Origin: a bacterium
GTDB taxonomy: Bacteria > UBP6 > UBA1177
Length of the DNA stretch: 64,000 nucleotides
Direction of reading: 5' to 3'
NCBI GenBank assembly: GCA_017963125.1
Contig: JAGCUA010000012.1
Span: 36,845 to 100,844, forward strand
A program made the translations under genes and the position numbers. Below, piece by piece: positions 54,070-63,443 of this stretch; position 1 is the first letter of the stretch; every line of letters begins with the position of its first letter. The notes under the pieces are model-generated. The model had not been told where the DNA came from, did no database searches, and saw nothing but the letters and a program-made list of their open reading frames with translations.

Positions 54070-54729
54070 TTATATGTTTGTCTTTTTATTCACGATATTC
54101 AAAAAAGAGACCGTTCCCAGCCCCTTTGCACCTTTCGCTCCGGAAAAAATCTTCTCTCTGTTGTACTTTTTGAAAAGCGAAACCAATTTATCCTTTCCGC
54201 AGGTGAATATCTTTTCCTCCGAAAAAGCCACATAGCCGAGCCTTCCAGAAAATTCCAGCAAATTCAAAAGTTTATCCTTTGAAAGTTCTATTTGCGAAGC
54301 AAGAGTTTCAAGATCTATTCCTGCTTCATGAACCGGCTCGGAGCCGTCTTTTTTAACAACATACGGAAGAATGCCGGCAATCAGCTTTATGTGCTGACGG
54401 CTCATTTCGTTAAAAGGCTCCTCCTTTTCGTTGGTCCTCGCCGAGTTTTTTATAAAAAGTTCAAATGCAGCCTTCGGATCTCCGGCAAAAAATTTCTCCG
54501 CTTCATCACTTTCCATAAGCTCTAAAAGCGTTTCTTCGCCGGCAGTCACGTTAAAAAGAGAGGGCTTTCCGAAAAAACATCCCTCTTCTCCGAAAAAATC
54601 TTCAGCAGAAAGGAAAAAAGTTTCACCGTTTCCTTCAAGTTTCACGCTGCCGCGCTTTATCAAAAAAAGGTGCGGAGAAACCTCTCCGGCAAGAATGACG
54701 GTATCACCAGGAAGAAATTCCTTTTCCAT
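54070..54729 (-). CDS. CRP/FNR-like cyclic nucleotide-binding domain protein
   Basis: 219 residues. The first ~115 form a cNMP-binding beta-roll (FLPGDTVILAGEVSPHLFLIKRGSV, FFGEEGCFFGKPS). The canonical phosphate-binding GELAL..R.. arrangement is replaced by FFGEEGCFF, so ligand binding is doubtful. The C-terminal part (LETLASQIELSKDKLLNLLEFSGRLGYV) resembles a winged-helix. Its start overlaps the dtxR-type stop by 1 base. It may be a regulator of its own operon. Confidence 0.72.
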   Translation of the reverse strand: MEKEFLPGDTVILAGEVSPHLFLIKRGSVKLEGNGETFFLSAEDFFGEEGCFFGKPSLFNVTAGEETLLELMESDEAEKFFAGDPKAAFELFIKNSARTNEKEEPFNEMSRQHIKLIAGILPYVVKKDGSEPVHEAGIDLETLASQIELSKDKLLNLLEFSGRLGYVAFSEEKIFTCGKDKLVSLFKKYNREKIFSGAKGAKGLGTVSFLNIVNKKTNI

Positions 54730-55175
54730 TATTCACCCTCTTCTTTCTTTAATTTCAATGAATTCGGGCACTTGCCTTCGCACTCATCAGCACGTTTTAT
54801 AAAAAGTCTGAACTTTTTCAAAGCATTTCCCGAAACTGTGTGCTCGATCTTGCATGCGATCTCATCAGCTTCGTCCTCTTCGAGATTGAGAATGTCTCTG
54901 AAAAAATGCCTGAAAAGCTCGTGACGCGCCAGAATATCCTGAGCGATCACCTTACCCTCTTCGGTCAGAGTGACATATCCGTTCATTTCGTGATTGACAA
55001 GTCCTTTCTGCGTCAGAAGTTTGAGCGCTCTCGTAACTGTCGCACGGCGTACGCCGAGTTTGCTCGAAAGCTCCATATTTCTCGCCACGACCCTTTTTTC
55101 GGTAAGTTCAAGGATGGCCTCGAGGTAATCTTCCTGAGTCGAAGTCAGGTTTTTATCGTTAGTTTTTTCCGCCAT
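54729..55175 (-). CDS. DtxR/MntR family metal-dependent repressor
   Basis: 148 residues. Winged-helix N-terminal part (TSTQEDYLEAILELTEKRVVARNMELSSKLGVRRATVTRALKLL shortened here to landmarks TSTQEDYLEAIL and RRATVTRALKLL) and the dimerisation/metal part with ARHELFRHFF and DEADEIACKIEHTVS, whose Glu, His and Cys residues would bind Mn or Fe. No SH3 domain, so closer to MntR than to DtxR. It overlaps the end of coaBC by 17 bases. Confidence 0.88.
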   Translation of the reverse strand: MAEKTNDKNLTSTQEDYLEAILELTEKRVVARNMELSSKLGVRRATVTRALKLLTQKGLVNHEMNGYVTLTEEGKVIAQDILARHELFRHFFRDILNLEEDEADEIACKIEHTVSGNALKKFRLFIKRADECEGKCPNSLKLKKEEGE

Positions 55176-56382
55176 TGCGTTTCACCTCATACAGATTCAA
55201 GGCATTTTCAACAATAATATCGGCAAGTTGCGATTTTTCTATGTTTTTTAACTCTTCCACGCGGTCCGCAAAAACGATTTTTACCGTGTTCGTGTCAGCG
55301 CCGAACGGATTAAATTCGGTCGTAACCTGATTTGCCACCACGAAATCGAGATTCTTCTTCACGAGTTTTTTCCGCGCGTTTTCTTCAAGATCCTCTGTCT
55401 CAGCAGCAAAACCTATCCTTACAGCACCCGGTTTTGTCCAGTTGACCGACTCGGCAAGGATATCTTTTGTCCTGAAAAATTCAGCAGTTACCGAATTTTC
55501 ACCCTTTTTGATCTTCTGTGCGCTTTTTTCCGGCGAATAGTCTGCAATAGCCGCGCTCATCACGAAAATATCGACATCTTTGACGTTTTCTTCAACTACT
55601 TCGGCAGTTTCAGCCGCAGTCACAGTCTTTATCAGAGAATATCCAGGATTGAATTTCGGCTCTGCGTTCACACCGATGAAAGTTACGTCTCCGCCCGATT
55701 TCAAAGCGGCTTCGGAAACAGCGAAACCTGTTTTTCCCGAAGAACCGTTCGTCACGAAACGCACCGGATCGAGATATTCCCGCGTAGCGCCGCCGGTAAC
55801 AAGCCACTTCACGCCGCTGTGTTTTACGGGATAGAAAATTTCTTCAAGTTTGAAAATTATCTCTTCAGGCTCGGCCATACGACCTTTTCCGCTCGTTCCG
55901 CAGGCAAGGCAGCCGCTTTCAGGATCGGCAAAATAAACATTTGCGCGCTTTTTCAGCCTCTCGATGTTTTCAAGATTCGCAGGATTTTCAAACATCGCCG
56001 TGTTCATCGCCGGAGCGAAAAGAACCGGAGCCGTCGCTGCCGAAAGAATCGTCGAAGCAAGATCGTCCGCTATTCCGCACGCAGCCTTCGCGATAATATT
56101 CGCCGTAGCCGGTGCAACTATGACAGCGTCGACATCCTGAGCAAGAGTTATGTGGGTGATTTTTGAAGAATCGAAAGTTTCAAAAGAATCAAAGAGCGGA
56201 GTTTTGCCGGAAAGTGCTTCCCAAGTCGATTTTCCAATAAAATTTAATGAGTTAGCAGTTCCGACGACCTGAACCGTTGCCCCAAGTTTCGTGAGTTCAC
56301 GCAGAAGATAAACCGATTTATAGGCCGCAATACCGCCCGAAACAACCAAAACCAGATTCTTGTTACAAATTCCCGAAACCAT
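55159..56382 (-). CDS. coaBC: Bifunctional CoaBC (phosphopantothenoylcysteine synthase/decarboxylase)
   Basis: 407 residues. N-terminal flavin-dependent decarboxylase: VVSGGIAAYKS, VAPATANIIAK and PAMNTAMFENPA (the PxMNxxMW-type motif). C-terminal ligase: TGGATREYLDPVRFVTNGSSGK, AAIADYSPE with the conserved Lys region, and FVVANQV. It converts phosphopantothenate and cysteine to phosphopantetheine. First gene of a run that ends with coaD, two genes of the same pathway. Confidence 0.95.
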   Translation of the reverse strand: MVSGICNKNLVLVVSGGIAAYKSVYLLRELTKLGATVQVVGTANSLNFIGKSTWEALSGKTPLFDSFETFDSSKITHITLAQDVDAVIVAPATANIIAKAACGIADDLASTILSAATAPVLFAPAMNTAMFENPANLENIERLKKRANVYFADPESGCLACGTSGKGRMAEPEEIIFKLEEIFYPVKHSGVKWLVTGGATREYLDPVRFVTNGSSGKTGFAVSEAALKSGGDVTFIGVNAEPKFNPGYSLIKTVTAAETAEVVEENVKDVDIFVMSAAIADYSPEKSAQKIKKGENSVTAEFFRTKDILAESVNWTKPGAVRIGFAAETEDLEENARKKLVKKNLDFVVANQVTTEFNPFGADTNTVKIVFADRVEELKNIEKSQLADIIVENALNLYEVKRNGGKN

Positions 56383-56499
56383 GATCCCCCTTCACAAACA
56401 GACGCAGAATATTACTCAAGTATCTATAATATACAAATATTTTTAAAATTTTATTGGTAAATTTTTAAACGGTGTAATTTTTAGTTTCTGGAAATGTTT

Positions 56500-57630
56500 T
56501 TATACTCTGGCGAGGACTCTACCCATTCTCTCAAGGAAGTCTTCGGTCTGGAGATGGTCGCCCAAAGTTACTCTGAAGAATCCGGGAAGCATTTTGAAGG
56601 AACTTCTGTCGCGGACAAAAATATTCTCTTTTTCCATTTCTTCAAGGAGTTTCGGAAGGCGCGGATGCTGGACCATGATGTAGTTTGCCTTGCTGTCGAA
56701 AGCGGTGATACCATGGTTGCGGAAGAAATCGAGCATTGCGATCTTGCTGTTTCTGACATCGGTTACGTATTTTTCCATATACTGCTTGTCGTCAAGTGCC
56801 GCAGTCGCCGCGATCTGAGCCAGAACGCTGACGCTTTTCGGGTTGAGGACTTTTGAAAGCTGCGCGATAAGCGAAAGATTCGTGAGAAGGTACCCTACTC
56901 TTAAGCCTGCAAGAGCCCACGCTTTCGAGAAAGTTCTCGTAACGATCAGGTTCGGATAGGTGTCGATGAGATCAAGGACTGTTTCGCCCGCAAATTCGTA
57001 ATAAGCTTCGTCAACGATGACGACGCAGTGACTCGCGATCGAACAGAGCGTTGCGATCTGCTGTTTTGAGAGCAGAACGCCCGTCGGATTGTTCGGGTTT
57101 ACGATATAAATCATTTTTGTTGCAGGTGTTACATTTTCAAGGACTGAAGCGATGTCCGGCTTGAACGGATCAGGCGTTTCGACCTTTTTTACGACTGCGC
57201 CGCGTGTGTGGATGTAGGTCAGAAAGTGAGTGTAAGTCGGATAAGGAACGACTACTTCGTCTTTCGGATCAAGAAAGACTTTGCAGATGAGGTCGAGCGC
57301 ATCGTCACTTCCGTTTGTGACCAGGATCTCCTCCATCGCGCGGCCCGAATACTGGGCAAGTTTGCGGCGGAGTTCCTTGCTTGAAAGCTCTGGATACCAG
57401 TTGAGCAGATTATCGTTGCATGCGAGAGCGTTTATTATCGCGTTTTTGACAGCAACTGAAGGGGGAAGCGTCGATTCGTTCCAATCGAGTTTAAGCGGCG
57501 AAAGATCGCAGTTGGCAAGCCCGGCAACGATTTTGTCGCGGCTCGAAATCGGCGAATAAGGTTCTAAATTTTCTATAAAATCGGAAGCAAAATTTCTTTC
57601 AGTCTTAGTGTAACAAGCAGTTCCTTTCAT
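56500..57630 (-). CDS. hisC: Histidinol-phosphate aminotransferase family
   Basis: 376 residues from the ATG at 57630 (GGGAAAAAAG upstream); a TTG 12 bases earlier is less likely. PLP fold I: LDWNESTLPPS near the start, NPNNPTG, DEAYYEF, the Schiff-base Lys in RTFSKAWALAGLRVGY and RVTLGDHLQTE. These fit HisC, although related aminotransferases acting on aromatic or other substrates share them and no other his gene is in view. Confidence 0.82.
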   Translation of the reverse strand: MKGTACYTKTERNFASDFIENLEPYSPISSRDKIVAGLANCDLSPLKLDWNESTLPPSVAVKNAIINALACNDNLLNWYPELSSKELRRKLAQYSGRAMEEILVTNGSDDALDLICKVFLDPKDEVVVPYPTYTHFLTYIHTRGAVVKKVETPDPFKPDIASVLENVTPATKMIYIVNPNNPTGVLLSKQQIATLCSIASHCVVIVDEAYYEFAGETVLDLIDTYPNLIVTRTFSKAWALAGLRVGYLLTNLSLIAQLSKVLNPKSVSVLAQIAATAALDDKQYMEKYVTDVRNSKIAMLDFFRNHGITAFDSKANYIMVQHPRLPKLLEEMEKENIFVRDRSSFKMLPGFFRVTLGDHLQTEDFLERMGRVLARV

Positions 57631-57642
57631 CTTTTTTCCCAA

Positions 57643-57817
57643 GTTAAATCAACAAAAAATCGGCAAGAATAAGCAAAAAATATGCCAAGGTAACAACGGA
57701 ATTTCATTAGATTTTCCGACAAAAGCATTGTAAAAATTTTTTACAATAGAGATTTGGGTTAAAAAAGTTTTTAAAGTGGATTTTTGCTTGAATTATCTTG
57801 AAAAAACGACTTGGGAA
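57643..57817. other. AT-rich gap without recognised feature
   Basis: 175 bases between hisC and the amidohydrolase lipoprotein, both on the minus strand. It contains A/T runs but no clear hairpin terminator or repeat. Confidence 0.5.
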
Positions 57818-60800
57818 CTAATTTTGCGTGCAGGAGACATCGTCGAAATAGGTAAGAAGGCTGTCGCCCTTCGCATCAAAAAGAATGATCTGGACATCTG
57901 AATCATCTGCATTCAGTTTGAAAGTCATGGTAAGTTTGGTCCAGTCACTTGAATTGATTTCAGTCCAGAAGTTCGATGAGGGGAAATAACCGGAACTATT
58001 GCCTTCTACATTTGTCGAATAGACTCTGAAGCCTGCGCTTGCCGCAGTGCCTTTCGCATAAGCTTCACAGGTGTAATCTCCCGCTGTCAGAGCCCGTGAC
58101 TGCGTCGTGAAGCGTTTGCTGTCGCTTGCAATACCCTTGAGCTGAACGGCGTAGGTCCCGCTCCTTACATTGTCAGTAACGATAGATATATTGCTGTCCG
58201 AAATATTCGTTTTACTGCCTTTCCAGCCTGTCAGATCACCGCTTTCGAAGCCGCCGTTCATGATGATTGTGGCTTCTGTCGAACACTCGTGTGTTGTTGT
58301 ATTGCATTCATGCATCGAAGCACAGTCAGAATTGTCTGCGCACTTTCCTTCCAGCGGAATGCAGCCGAGCGCGTTGTCGCATCCTGAAGACCACGAAGGA
58401 TCGCAGGTCAGAGCAGCACATCTGTCGAACACGAAATCAGAATCATATCTCGGAAGAATCTTGGAATGGTTGAAAGTGTAAGCCAGAACACCGCTGATCA
58501 AATCAAAATGTGTTCCGACTGCCGGATCTGTGTAGGAATAGAAATCATCATCGACCTTGAGCCCGTCCGCGACACCGAAGACATGGTAAGAATCAGCAGC
58601 TTCGGTAACATCGACATTTTCGACTTTGACAAGGACACCGTTGTATGCATCCTTCTGTGCGCCGCCGTCTTTTACTTTCGAAGGATCGACCGTTACGAAA
58701 CCGGGGACACCTTTGTTCGCCTTGATCACTTCGACATTTTCGACATTGGCAATCTGAAGCTGGTCGTAGTAGTTCATAACTTTTCCGCTGACACGGACTT
58801 TGTCGCCGACATTTACTGCCGAAGTCGATTTATAGACATAAATTCCGCTGAACTGCTCTTTCAAAGTGCTGTCATGGTCAGCCGGATCGATCTGCATGAA
58901 GAAATTTTTGTCTTTGTAAGCCGTGACGATTCCCTCGACTTTAACCAGAGCACCTTCCGCAACATTTTTCTGCTTGATTTCATAAATTGTGACCGCATTT
59001 ACATCGCACGCATCACCTATTCCGTTTCCGTCTTTATCTTCCTGAGCATGATTGCTGTCAAACGGACAGTTGTCAAGTGCGTTGATAATTCCGTCGCCGT
59101 CCTCGTCAAAAGGATTTACAGCTTTGCATTCTTCGCTGTTTTTATCAAGCGGGCACGGATCACAGGCGTCACCTACTCCGTCGCCGTCCGAATCAGCCTG
59201 TTTGCTGCCGTCAAGCGGACGGATCGGATTGAAAATTTCGGGGCAGTTGTCTTCGCTGTCCTTGATGCCGTCACCGTCTTTATCTCCCTCTTTCGGGCCG
59301 GAGTAAGGATGTTCCTCGTCTTCGCTTCTTGTACGCTGGGGAACGCATGTCGGCTCGTCGTCGGGAGTCCCGCAGTAGAAAAGCTTGTACTGGTCACTGT
59401 TTTTGCTCTGCAATGCTGATAAGTTCATGCCCGTTTCCTTTACGCACACTTTCTTATTTACATCGCATACTGAAAGTTTTTCGCATTCGTTTGCTGAATC
59501 AAGTGCAGCAACGACATTCTCATCGCCGTAGAAAACTATTCCGCCTCTCAAAACGAGAGCGACTTTCTTCTCATGTCCTGCAATGACAGCTCTGTAGGGA
59601 TTTGCAGCATCTTTCGCATCAAAAACGACTATATCGCCGACAAGTCCTGGACGGATCGCGCCGGTAGCATCGAGGATCCTGAGCGCAGCCGCGTTGTTGG
59701 ATGTCGCCATTTTCCAGATTTCATAATCCGAAAAAGTGTTGTTAAAGTGGTTTTTGTTGAGGTAATCGACACATGCAAGCTCTCTCAGAATGTGCATCGA
59801 TCCGCTCGGAAGCCAGTCTGTGCCAAGTCCGATGAGAACACCCTGATTTTTGAGCATCGTGACGGGAGCCGTGTTGCCGTAAAGCGAAATGTTGGTTCTT
59901 GCAGACCAGATCACCGCAGTTTTGCCGTCCGCAAGTTTTTTCCCGTCTTCCGCATTTATTCCGACAGAGTGAACGAAAGCCGAATTTTCTTTCACAACGT
60001 TGATCGCTCCTTCCTGACTGCCGGAGAGGCACAGGAATTCGTTTCTTGCCGCTTTGTTGATTCCTTCAGAAACATGCGGAAGGTAGCAGTCGTGATCGAG
60101 GTCTTTCTCGTCTCTCATGTTGTTATAGCTGCAGCCGCTGTCGGTCATGAATCCGTTTGAATCACCGAGCGGGAAAGTCTGATAGTTGACTTCCATTCCG
60201 CCGAGACCGAAAGTTTCCATGAAATTCTGGTCGATATTTCTCAGGAAACCTTCCGCGCCGCCGCTTCCTGCAATCGCGAGAGTTCCCGACATAAGCTGAC
60301 GGAGTTCCGCCCACTGTTTCTGTTCTTTGGAAGATTTACCTTCGATATTGTCCCGGTCCTGCAGATTGGTGTGACCGTTTTTTCCTCTTCTCCATTCGTG
60401 GCGGTGAGCAAATCTTTCATCACCCCAGTCACTCGGTTTGTGTTTGACATAGCCGAGATGGTCGTGGCCGTTTATCAGAGCAGGTGTAACCGTTGCGCCG
60501 GGACATGTGATCTCGGTAGCACCAGCCGCTTCAGCCGAGCAGTCGCAGCCCGCGCATTTTATGAAACCGTCTTCCCCGATCAGCACTTCACCGCCGATAT
60601 AAGCCTTGTTTCCGGAAAGGATGTTTCCTTTTATAAGTTTCGCGCCGTTTCCGCTTTTAACTTCGCAGACACCGCTCGAAAGCGCCGGAAGGTTACGGCA
60701 CTGTTCAGTCTCCGGCTTGTCTTCGACATCATCAGGAAGCGTATCGCCGCAGTCGTCACCTGCACACTCGTCCGGAACTGTATCGGGGATATCGTCACCG

Positions 60801-61006
60801 TCAGAGATCTCATCGGAATCATGAGCATCACCGCAGTCGTCACCTGCGCACTCGTCCGGAACTGTATCGGGGACATCGTCACCGTCAGAGACCTCACCGG
60901 AATCAGGTGCATCGCCGTCAGGAATTTCATCCGTCTTTTTTCCGTCGCTGCATGCCGCGAAGAAAAAAAGCGCCATAATCAAAGCGATCAATAAATTTTT
61001 TTTCAT
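57818..61006 (-). CDS. Large lipoprotein: amidohydrolase + calcium repeats + OB-fold + binding domain
   Basis: 1062 residues. Signal with lipobox FFAAC (Cys19), then an acidic stalk holding a 29-residue duplication around GDDxPDTVPDECAGDDCGD. Residues ~105-540 match metal-dependent amidohydrolases: ATVTPALINGHDHLGY (HxH), later VHSVGINAED and IGLGTDWLPSGSMHILREL, and a final VVFDAKDA. Residues ~575-665 are thrombospondin-3-like Ca loops (DSDGDGVGDACDPCP). Then an OB-fold (VAEGALVKVEGIVTAYKDKNFFMQ), and from ~915 a carbohydrate-binding-like domain (NGGFESGDLTGWKGS). An exported amidohydrolase on the cell surface is unusual; substrate unknown. GGAGG lies upstream of the ATG. Confidence 0.82.
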   Translation of the reverse strand: MKKNLLIALIMALFFFAACSDGKKTDEIPDGDAPDSGEVSDGDDVPDTVPDECAGDDCGDAHDSDEISDGDDIPDTVPDECAGDDCGDTLPDDVEDKPETEQCRNLPALSSGVCEVKSGNGAKLIKGNILSGNKAYIGGEVLIGEDGFIKCAGCDCSAEAAGATEITCPGATVTPALINGHDHLGYVKHKPSDWGDERFAHRHEWRRGKNGHTNLQDRDNIEGKSSKEQKQWAELRQLMSGTLAIAGSGGAEGFLRNIDQNFMETFGLGGMEVNYQTFPLGDSNGFMTDSGCSYNNMRDEKDLDHDCYLPHVSEGINKAARNEFLCLSGSQEGAINVVKENSAFVHSVGINAEDGKKLADGKTAVIWSARTNISLYGNTAPVTMLKNQGVLIGLGTDWLPSGSMHILRELACVDYLNKNHFNNTFSDYEIWKMATSNNAAALRILDATGAIRPGLVGDIVVFDAKDAANPYRAVIAGHEKKVALVLRGGIVFYGDENVVAALDSANECEKLSVCDVNKKVCVKETGMNLSALQSKNSDQYKLFYCGTPDDEPTCVPQRTRSEDEEHPYSGPKEGDKDGDGIKDSEDNCPEIFNPIRPLDGSKQADSDGDGVGDACDPCPLDKNSEECKAVNPFDEDGDGIINALDNCPFDSNHAQEDKDGNGIGDACDVNAVTIYEIKQKNVAEGALVKVEGIVTAYKDKNFFMQIDPADHDSTLKEQFSGIYVYKSTSAVNVGDKVRVSGKVMNYYDQLQIANVENVEVIKANKGVPGFVTVDPSKVKDGGAQKDAYNGVLVKVENVDVTEAADSYHVFGVADGLKVDDDFYSYTDPAVGTHFDLISGVLAYTFNHSKILPRYDSDFVFDRCAALTCDPSWSSGCDNALGCIPLEGKCADNSDCASMHECNTTTHECSTEATIIMNGGFESGDLTGWKGSKTNISDSNISIVTDNVRSGTYAVQLKGIASDSKRFTTQSRALTAGDYTCEAYAKGTAASAGFRVYSTNVEGNSSGYFPSSNFWTEINSSDWTKLTMTFKLNADDSDVQIILFDAKGDSLLTYFDDVSCTQN

Positions 61007-61125
61007 TTTTCCTCCTATTTTTCAAAAGCACATTTCACAAAACTTGAAAACTGACAATTATACTCCAAAAAGATTCAAAGACAAAAAATGCTCAATCCTA
61101 AAATTTATTTTTCCCATTTTTCCTC

Positions 61126-61153
61126 TTGCCAGGCTATCGAAAAAAAGTATAAT
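61126..61153 (+). promoter_or_regulatory. Promoter of the FGE-domain lipoprotein
   Basis: TTGCCA (61126-61131), 16-base spacer, TATAAT (61148-61153). Same boxes as the two DUF1566 lipoprotein promoters. Confidence 0.65.
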
Positions 61154-61196
61154 TTGAATTGGTTTTTTACATAGACTTGCCCGCGGAGGCTTAGAA

Positions 61197-63419
61197 ATGA
61201 AAAAGTTGATGAATTTTTTACTGGTTTTCTTAATGATTTTCGGCTTGTTTTCCTGCTCTTCATCAAAGTCGCAGAACGACACCAACATTCTTCCAGATTC
61301 CGATTCCGATAACACCGAAATTGTCAATGACAACACGGATTCAGAAGAAGATTCAGATTTTATTGATGATTCTGATGAAAAACCTGATGAATACATCGAA
61401 CCTGTCTACCCCGATCCTGTCTGTATTTACATTTATGAAGGTCAGGAAGATTCAAAACTTTGCTTCGGTCCAAAGAAAACCGATGTCAGATGCAAAGCAA
61501 ATCCGAAAGAAAACGAATATGTCACAGTGCTTGAATCAGACGGAGGCACCGAAGCTTATGAAAATTCTCTGGGCAATGTGGATGAGCCAATGGATTTAAA
61601 CGATGATTTCGTGTTTTTCGTACTAAATCCTAAAGACAAAGAACTCTGTCTCGAAGATAAAAGCTATTGCCCAAATATCTATGGATGTAACCGAAAGGAT
61701 GAATATGTTTATGAAATAGTGTCTTCAAAATTCATTAATCACTTTTTTGCTGTTGATAAAAACCATATTGTTTTCAATCTCTGGGATAGTCTTAAATCTG
61801 ATACACATAAATCTAAACTACTTTTTGTCGGAGACCTGCAAACAAACCAAATCACAAAAATCAGTGATTGGGGACCTTATGGAAGAGTGCAGATAAAGTT
61901 TCCTTATGTTGTTGCTTTGGTCTCTATGAATGTAATTGACGGTTTGGTTGTCTTCAATCTTGCAACCAATGAGAGCAAAGATATTTCAGAATTATACCGG
62001 TGTGAAAGATTTGTTTCAATTGATAACGAGCATATTGTCTGCCAATGCAGTTATCTTTATGAAGGATTAGCAAAAGATGAGCTGGAGTCTACCGCATGGA
62101 TTATAGATTTGAAAACATTTGGAGTAAGTCCGCTGAGTGTCTTCATGTACGAGGGTGCTCTTCCTGTAGTTTCAGGTAATTATGTGGCTTTTAGATCTGG
62201 CAGAGATACTGTTTACTACGAGAACTTCCCAGACAAGGCAAGCGGAATGGAAATATACAGTTTTAATCTCAAAACCAAACGCGAAGAAAAATGGACTCCT
62301 GAAATAAAAGGGATTTTTGAAGGGAATTTCACGATGCCGAGTTTTGAATATCCATATTTCAGTTATGTGGCAAATGAAACAGAGATGACTTCGACAGGAA
62401 GCAGTTATGTCTTGAACATTGAGACTGGAGAAGTTATAGAATTTTATCCGAATATCGGTCAGGAATGGCCTTACCTAAAAGACAGGCTTCTTATTCTTGG
62501 AGGATATTACAGGAACGGCATAGCAAAACTACCCGACTTGCCGAAACTGCCTGAAAATGCCGATGAACTTTGCGAAGACAACAACCCCTGCACAGATAAC
62601 AGATATTTTGTAACAGACGGAGAATGCCATTTCATTCCGAACCATGAAAGATGTGATGATGATGATGCAACAACAACTTTTGACATCTGCATTGACGGTG
62701 AATGCAAAGGATTTGCAGGAAAAAGTAGTGATGAAGAAATGGTTTTGGTTGAAGCAGGACAATTCCTTTATGACGGAAAGGAATATGAAATCGAGAAACC
62801 TTTCAAAATGGATGTTTTTGAAGTCACAAACGGCAAATATGCAGAGTGTGTTGCAGCAAAAGCATGTGTCGAACCTTTGAGAAAGCGTTCTTTAACTGTT
62901 CTTGATTACTACGACAATCCATTTTACGAGAATTTTCCTGTGCTCTATATCAATCAGTTCGAAGCACAGAATTACTGCAACTGGCTCGGCAAAAGACTGC
63001 CGACAGAATTCGAATGGATGAAAGCAACATGGGATGGAGAAGAAAAGACCTATTTGTGGGGAGAAGAAGAACCAAAATCCGAGACATATCCTGACAGCTT
63101 CTATGCCAACACGACTTGGGGATATCCAGGCTTTGTCGGATTTGATGTCGTAGAAGTCGGAACTTTCCCGAAAGACAAAACTGTGGGCGGAATCATGGAT
63201 ATGTCAGGCAACGTAACTGAATGGACGACAAGCGAGTGGACAAAAAATCTGTGCGAAACACCGCCGTGCCATGGCAAATTCGGAAGCGATCTAGTTGTAA
63301 CAAAAGGAGGAGGCTATTTCAATGGAGGTCCTGAATTAAAGATCAGAAGACCGAATACGCCTTGGAGCCATTCTTTTTCTACAGGAATTCGCTGTGTTAA
63401 AGATATTGATTTGCCATAA
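61197..63419 (+). CDS. Lipoprotein with C-terminal FGE-sulfatase (SUMF1) domain
   Basis: 740 residues; GGAGGC lies 8 bases upstream. Lipobox LFSC, acidic Asp/Ser stalk, then ~400 residues of beta-propeller-like sequence (IHVCQ..., repeated ...FPYVALV, GNYVAFRSGRD, FEYPYFSYVANE), a short Cys block (NNPCTDNRYFVTDGECHF) and from ~515 the formylglycine-generating-enzyme-like fold: MVLVEAGQFLYDG, NFPVLYINQFEAQNYCNWLGKRLPTEFEW (given in parts: VLYINQFEAQNYCNW, GKRLPTEFEW), GIMDMSGNVTEW and GIRCVKD. Surface members of this fold usually bind ligands and lack the Cu-binding cysteines of true FGE. Base composition is more AT-rich than its neighbours. Confidence 0.83.
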   Translation: MKKLMNFLLVFLMIFGLFSCSSSKSQNDTNILPDSDSDNTEIVNDNTDSEEDSDFIDDSDEKPDEYIEPVYPDPVCIYIYEGQEDSKLCFGPKKTDVRCKANPKENEYVTVLESDGGTEAYENSLGNVDEPMDLNDDFVFFVLNPKDKELCLEDKSYCPNIYGCNRKDEYVYEIVSSKFINHFFAVDKNHIVFNLWDSLKSDTHKSKLLFVGDLQTNQITKISDWGPYGRVQIKFPYVVALVSMNVIDGLVVFNLATNESKDISELYRCERFVSIDNEHIVCQCSYLYEGLAKDELESTAWIIDLKTFGVSPLSVFMYEGALPVVSGNYVAFRSGRDTVYYENFPDKASGMEIYSFNLKTKREEKWTPEIKGIFEGNFTMPSFEYPYFSYVANETEMTSTGSSYVLNIETGEVIEFYPNIGQEWPYLKDRLLILGGYYRNGIAKLPDLPKLPENADELCEDNNPCTDNRYFVTDGECHFIPNHERCDDDDATTTFDICIDGECKGFAGKSSDEEMVLVEAGQFLYDGKEYEIEKPFKMDVFEVTNGKYAECVAAKACVEPLRKRSLTVLDYYDNPFYENFPVLYINQFEAQNYCNWLGKRLPTEFEWMKATWDGEEKTYLWGEEEPKSETYPDSFYANTTWGYPGFVGFDVVEVGTFPKDKTVGGIMDMSGNVTEWTTSEWTKNLCETPPCHGKFGSDLVVTKGGGYFNGGPELKIRRPNTPWSHSFSTGIRCVKDIDLP

Positions 63420-63443
63420 CTAACTTTATTTTTGGAGGTTGCC

